Positions 59,866 to 64,000 of a stretch of DNA of 64,000 nt are shown piece by piece. The notes under the pieces are model-generated. The model was not told the DNA's origin, made no database searches, and saw nothing but the letters and a program-made list of their open reading frames with translations. A program made the position numbers and the translations under genes. Source of the DNA: Clavulina sp. PMI_390 (Eukaryota > Basidiomycota > Agaricomycetes > Cantharellales > Hydnaceae); NCBI GenBank assembly GCA_015039315.1, contig WIDE01000020.1:196168-260167 (forward strand), read 5' to 3'. Position 1 is the stretch's first letter; each line of letters begins with the position of its first letter.

Positions 59866-62123
59866 ATGGCTGGCGGTGGCGCTGTTGGCACCGGCGGAGG
59901 TATCTCCTCCTCTTCCCGCCTATGGGAAATCGTTATGGCTTCCGTGAGCATTGCAGACTACTCTCTTGCCAATCCAGCCCATATTTAATTATTTTGGCCA
60001 CAACAGTTCGCTGCCTTTGGTGGTATCCTTTTCGGTTACGACACTGGAACCATTGGTGGTATCATTGCCATGCACGATTGGCTTAACGTCTTCGGCACTT
60101 ACGATCCCAACTCGGACAATACGACTGGTTGGCCTTACCTTATCACGACCAACAACAAGTCGCTCGTCGTACGTTTGGATACTTGACTTAGGCCCCTACA
60201 AAACTGCTGTACTCATTTTCTACCGTCTCTTCCAGGTTTCTATTCTGTCCGCTGGTACCTTTGTTGGTGCTCTGCTCTCCAACCCCATCGCAGACGGACT
60301 TGGCCGCAAGTGGGGTCTCGTCTTCTCCTGCTTGATTTTCTCCCTCGGTGTTGGTCTGCAATTGGATACCCACTGGGCTGTCTTCGTTCTCGGCCGTGTC
60401 GTTGCTGGTATGGGTGGTAAGTAATTAGTTCTCTTCTTTCTTCCATCTCTTCCCATTTCCCGTTTCGTCGCCGGGTTGATCGCCTTCGGCCATTAATTCA
60501 TTGCGGCGTGCATGTGCACGCGCGGGGTCATTCCACCGCCCCACAAACTCTATCGTTATCTAATTGTTCATGATCGACCCCCGCGTGTTTGACAACGAAT
60601 CTGATCAATGTTCTCCTGTCACTTTTGTATTACAGTCGGTGCCGTCTCCACCATCGTCCCTATGTACCAGTCTGAGTGTGCCCCCAAGTCCATCCGTGGT
60701 GCCATTGTCGGTCTCTACCAGTTCTCCATCACCATTGGTGCCCTCCTCTCGGCCATCGTTCTCAACGCCACCAAGGACAAAGATTCGCACGCCTCATGGC
60801 GTATTCCCATTGCCGTCCAGTTCGCATGGGCTGCTATTCTCGCTGGTGGCATGATCCTGCTTCCCGAGTCCCCTCGCTACCTCCTCCACAAGAACAAGCC
60901 CGAGGCTGCCCGCGCCGCTCTTGGCCGCCTCATGTCTCTCCCCGCGTCTGCCCCCGAGATTGAAGCCGAGGCCATTGAGATCCAGCTTGCCCTCGATGCC
61001 GAGCGTGCCATTGGTAACGCTTCGTACTGGGACTGCTTCAAGCCCGGCTCCATCAACAAGAACGCTCTCCGTACCTGGACCGGTATCTGGATGCAAGGAT
61101 TCCAGCAGCTCACTGGTATCAAGTGAGTGCTCGCCTCCAAACTGCTCGTGCCTTATTTGGAATCTGACATTTTACTTTGCCTCTAGCTTCATCATGTACT
61201 ACGGCACTACCTTCTTCAAGTCGTCCGGCATCAGCAACCCCTTCATCATCACTATCATCACTGATGTTGTTAACACTACGATGACCATCGTTGGTATCAA
61301 CTTGATTGATCGGGTTGGTCGCAGGAGGCTGGTGAGTTTTGATTATTCTTCGTCCCCTACGTTTTCCCGTCTCATATTTGTTGTTCTCTAGCTTCTCATT
61401 GGTGCTGCGGGCATGATGGTCTGCCAGTACATTGTCGCTATTGTCGGTGTTACTGTTGGTCAGACTGGCGTCGGCCAGACTGTCAACCTTCCCGCCCAGC
61501 GTGTGCTTATCGCCTTTGTGTGCTTCTACATCGCCTTCTTTGCCACCTCCTGGGGCCCCGTCATCTGGGTGCTCACTGGCGAGCTGTTCCCTCTTGCCAT
61601 CCGTGCCAAGTCGATGTCCCTCGCCGTCGCCTCTAACTGGCTTTGGAACTTTGGTATCGGCTACGCCACCCCCTACCTTGGTAAGTTATTCCCCACGTTT
61701 CCGAACGATTATTCATTGACTAACTCTCTCTTTCTAATCTCTGTTTCTGTATTATAGTCGACCCCACCACGACTGGTAAGTTTGGAGTTTGTTGACTCTT
61801 ATTTGAGACCCTCCTCGCTGACTCCAACCTCCTCCTCAGGCCCTACTGGTATCAAGACTGCCCATCTCGGCGTAAAAGTGTTCTTTATTTGGGCCTCCAC
61901 CTGTGCTGGTTGTATCATTTTCGCCTACTTCTTCATTCCCGAGACCAAGGGACTCTCGCTCGAGCAGATCGACTTGCTCTACCGCGAATCCAGCGTCATC
62001 AACTCGAACGCGTACCGCGCCCAGATGCTGGCTCAGAACGAGACCTTCGCTCACCACGAGGGTGCCATTGCTGGCCTACCGACCGACAAGCACGACGTCG
62101 AGTACGAGGAGAAGACCGTCTAA
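59866..62123 (+). CDS. MFS hexose transporter (HXT type), copy 2
   Basis: Sugar/H+ symporter related to copy 1 at 46677-49252 but clearly diverged. Landmarks: GGILFGYDTGTIGGI, SILSAGTFVGALLSNPIADG, LGRKWGLVFSC, VPMYQSECAPKSIRGAIVG, LLPESPRYLLHKNKPE, GFQQLTGI, FFKSSGISNPF, DRVGRRR, WVLTGELFPLAIRAKSMSLA, ASNWLWNFGIGYATPYL, a 19-base exon for VDPTTT, then VFFIWASTCAGCIIF and PETKGLSLEQIDLLY. The tail differs from copy 1 (DKHDVEYEEKTV). Codons end mostly in C and the leader and introns are pyrimidine-rich, suggesting strong expression, unlike copy 1. The start ATG at 59866 gives a Gly-rich N-terminus, MAGGGAVGTGGGIS. Confidence 0.93.
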
Positions 62124-63914
62124 AGTTCTCTTCCCTCTCCGTCTTCTTTTTGTGCTCTTTTTTGGTCTTCCCTCGTTGTTGACTCGTGTCTCGCTATGAT
62201 TATACCTCCCCATCTTACCCCTATATGTACGACCTCTTGTCTACGACCTGGATAAGGGTCCGGGCTCTTTTGGATGTGCTATACACCAGGCTAGCTTCCC
62301 CTCCCTTCATTCTACGCATCCCTCGTCATCTTTTACTGTTGTTCTCTTCTCTGTCGTTGCGTTTTAATTCGCTGCTTTCCTTCGGTTTTTGTTGGGAGTG
62401 CTAGTCAAAATATCGATAAAACGACACATTTTGTCTCCAAGCTGTTGTCTTTGTCGTTGTTTGTTCGTGTGGCTCCGACGTGTGAAAATCAGTGAGCGAG
62501 CAAGTCCTCTAATCCATGAGCTACCATCACCGAGCTTTAGCCAACGTGTGCGCGTGCATCGAGCGCACGTTTGCATAGATAGGTCCCCACGTTGCTGATT
62601 AGTGGCGATGAATCTGCAATTAAGACCATTTGTTTTAATCAGAGAGAGGTACATGCCCATATATGAGGTCCGGTAGAGGTGGTATTATTCGTTCATGGAA
62701 TGTAAGAAATGCCACTACCAGCCGGGTAGGATAGTCATTGCGGATCGGTAACTGAAGGACTAGCCATGATCATCATGCGATTACGTTTGCAGTGCATTTA
62801 GGGTCGGGATACATCAGGGGATGGGGCGGATATGGGCTTGAAAGAGGCTCAAACGAGATCACTCTCCCAAGAGCAAGCTGTGCTATGGTTCTTACCTATC
62901 GCCGAGGCCATCCATGTCCGAACAGGACAAAGTCTCCATTTGAATACTTGCTTCTAATCGTGGCTTGAGTGATGTCTCTTGGCGAACAATAGAAACGGAT
63001 TTGCGGGATAAGCACGGATCCACACGGATGTTTATTCGGTAGATTCGGACGGGCGTCGGATACCTTGTAGTGCGGTCTGCAGCCAAGAGCCCGATACATC
63101 TGTCAATGACATGATGTTTTCATCTCGTAAAGATGCATGCATTACGTCTACACACTGGGATATTTGGGTCAGCGCGATGATAGCTACTATATTACGTACT
63201 GGCATTTTGTGTTCTTACGATGGACTGACAGACAAGGACTATATGAGGCACGCGTGCGGAGTTATCAGCGGCCTAGAAATCGTATATAAGAAGTTGCTAA
63301 TTCCAATACGCTCATGGAGTGCCTCGTCTCATACTCTAACAAAAACGTTTGAATCACGCAAAACGCGCCAGCATTATATTGGTCGCTAGAGGGGCACTGA
63401 ATTGATGAGCTGCGCTAATCAAGGCAAGGAGATTACAGACTTCGTAGGCCGGTTCCAAATGGGATCGAGGTGCACAATGAGATGCATGTCTGCCGGTCAA
63501 GGATACCTGCTCTATCCCAAATGCGGGGTTATCACAACAGCAAAAATGGTGCACAAGCTCTATTGCCGAGATTCAGGTGGTGCGCCATCATTAATGGGCA
63601 TATGCGAGAAGTGAGATCTGGTTTTAATGTTTCCTACAGGGAGATATCCTCAGAAATCTATCAGCGACCAAGATCCTTGGCGTGACAATGTGACAGCGCC
63701 ACTGACAAACTTTCACAAACAAACACGTCCAGGCTCGCTTCTCTGGCAGATTCGTCGTCCTTTGAATCACAGTAACCATCACATCTGAGACCACCTTCCC
63801 TTTAGGTCGGCTCTTCGCGTAGTCTCACGCTCCTACCCTAAAGCTATACTTCTACCGCCGCACTAGGCTAGTCGCTTGTGAAAGTTCTTTCTCCACCCGC
63901 AAACGAGTGCCAGA
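62124..63914. other. Intergenic region
   Basis: About 1.8 kb. The first 280 bases are T/C-rich and look like the 3' untranslated region of the transporter. Frames at 62364-62660, 62892-63099 and 63111-63389 are short and unsupported. No gene is recognised. Confidence 0.45.
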
Positions 63915-64000
63915 ATGCAACGGCTTGGGAGTGTGGGCTTCCTCACAGCCAATATCGCGACCCCTCGTTCTTCATTTTCAACCCGGCCCCTTGTTCTCTG
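63915..64000 (+). CDS. Start of a gene with a mitochondrial-type leader (3' part outside window)
   Basis: From the ATG at 63915 the frame reads MQRLGSVGFLTANIATPRSS and stays open to the window edge. The 28 residues contain no acidic residue and several Arg and Ser, as in mitochondrial targeting peptides. The preceding 60 bases are pyrimidine-rich, as before other starts in this window. Too little is present to name a product. Confidence 0.35.
   Translation, partial: MQRLGSVGFLTANIATPRSSFSTRPLVL

Overview
The window is nuclear DNA of a filamentous basidiomycete. Genes are dense and cut by many short introns (about 35-70 bases, GT-AG with a few GC-AG). F-box/leucine-rich-repeat-like proteins, disordered Ser/Pro/Thr-rich proteins and a fungal gene set all fit an Agaricomycete; a Rhizoctonia-like genome is my best guess, by inference only. 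Many genes had to be assembled by splicing exons by hand, so exon borders are predictions.

Layout. 1-8 kb: a SIRT1-type sirtuin running off the left edge (-), a divergent basic Ser-rich unknown (+), and a GH15 glucoamylase/trehalase-like enzyme split into many exons including five of 8-17 bases (-). 9-16 kb: an unknown protein (+), a DUSP-containing ubiquitin protease of the Ubp12/USP15 type (+) and a pirin (-). 17-21 kb: two tandem Tvp38/TMEM64 genes duplicated with their promoters. 21.8-23.8 kb: a Ras-family GTPase (-). 23.8-29 kb: a gene-poor stretch. 29-36.6 kb: a DHHC palmitoyltransferase, an F-box-like protein, a secreted M28 aminopeptidase (all +) and mitochondrial ribosomal protein uL16m (-).

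The most striking locus is 37-49 kb. A 29-exon gene (38035-46420) reads in one continuous frame for a predicted 2,177-residue protein. In order it joins a disordered tail, a USP-type (C19) protease domain, a GIY-YIG-like nuclease domain, a forkhead-like winged helix and twelve C2H2 zinc fingers, the last eleven each on its own phase-1/phase-1 exon. It lies between a decayed 250-bp copy of the end of a hexose-transporter gene and the intact transporter gene, both in the same orientation.

50-64 kb: a second F-box-like paralogue with a reading-frame break (-), a tRNA-His guanylyltransferase carrying an insertion of roughly 650 disordered residues before its C-terminal motif (+), a second hexose transporter (+), and the start of a gene with a mitochondrial-type leader leaving the right edge.

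The gene order shows no metabolic cluster. Two sugar transporters, a glucoamylase-like enzyme and a secreted aminopeptidase suggest nutrient uptake, while a sirtuin, two ubiquitin-protease-type proteins, F-box proteins and a palmitoyltransferase are regulatory. No rRNA, tRNA, CRISPR or intact transposon was recognised.
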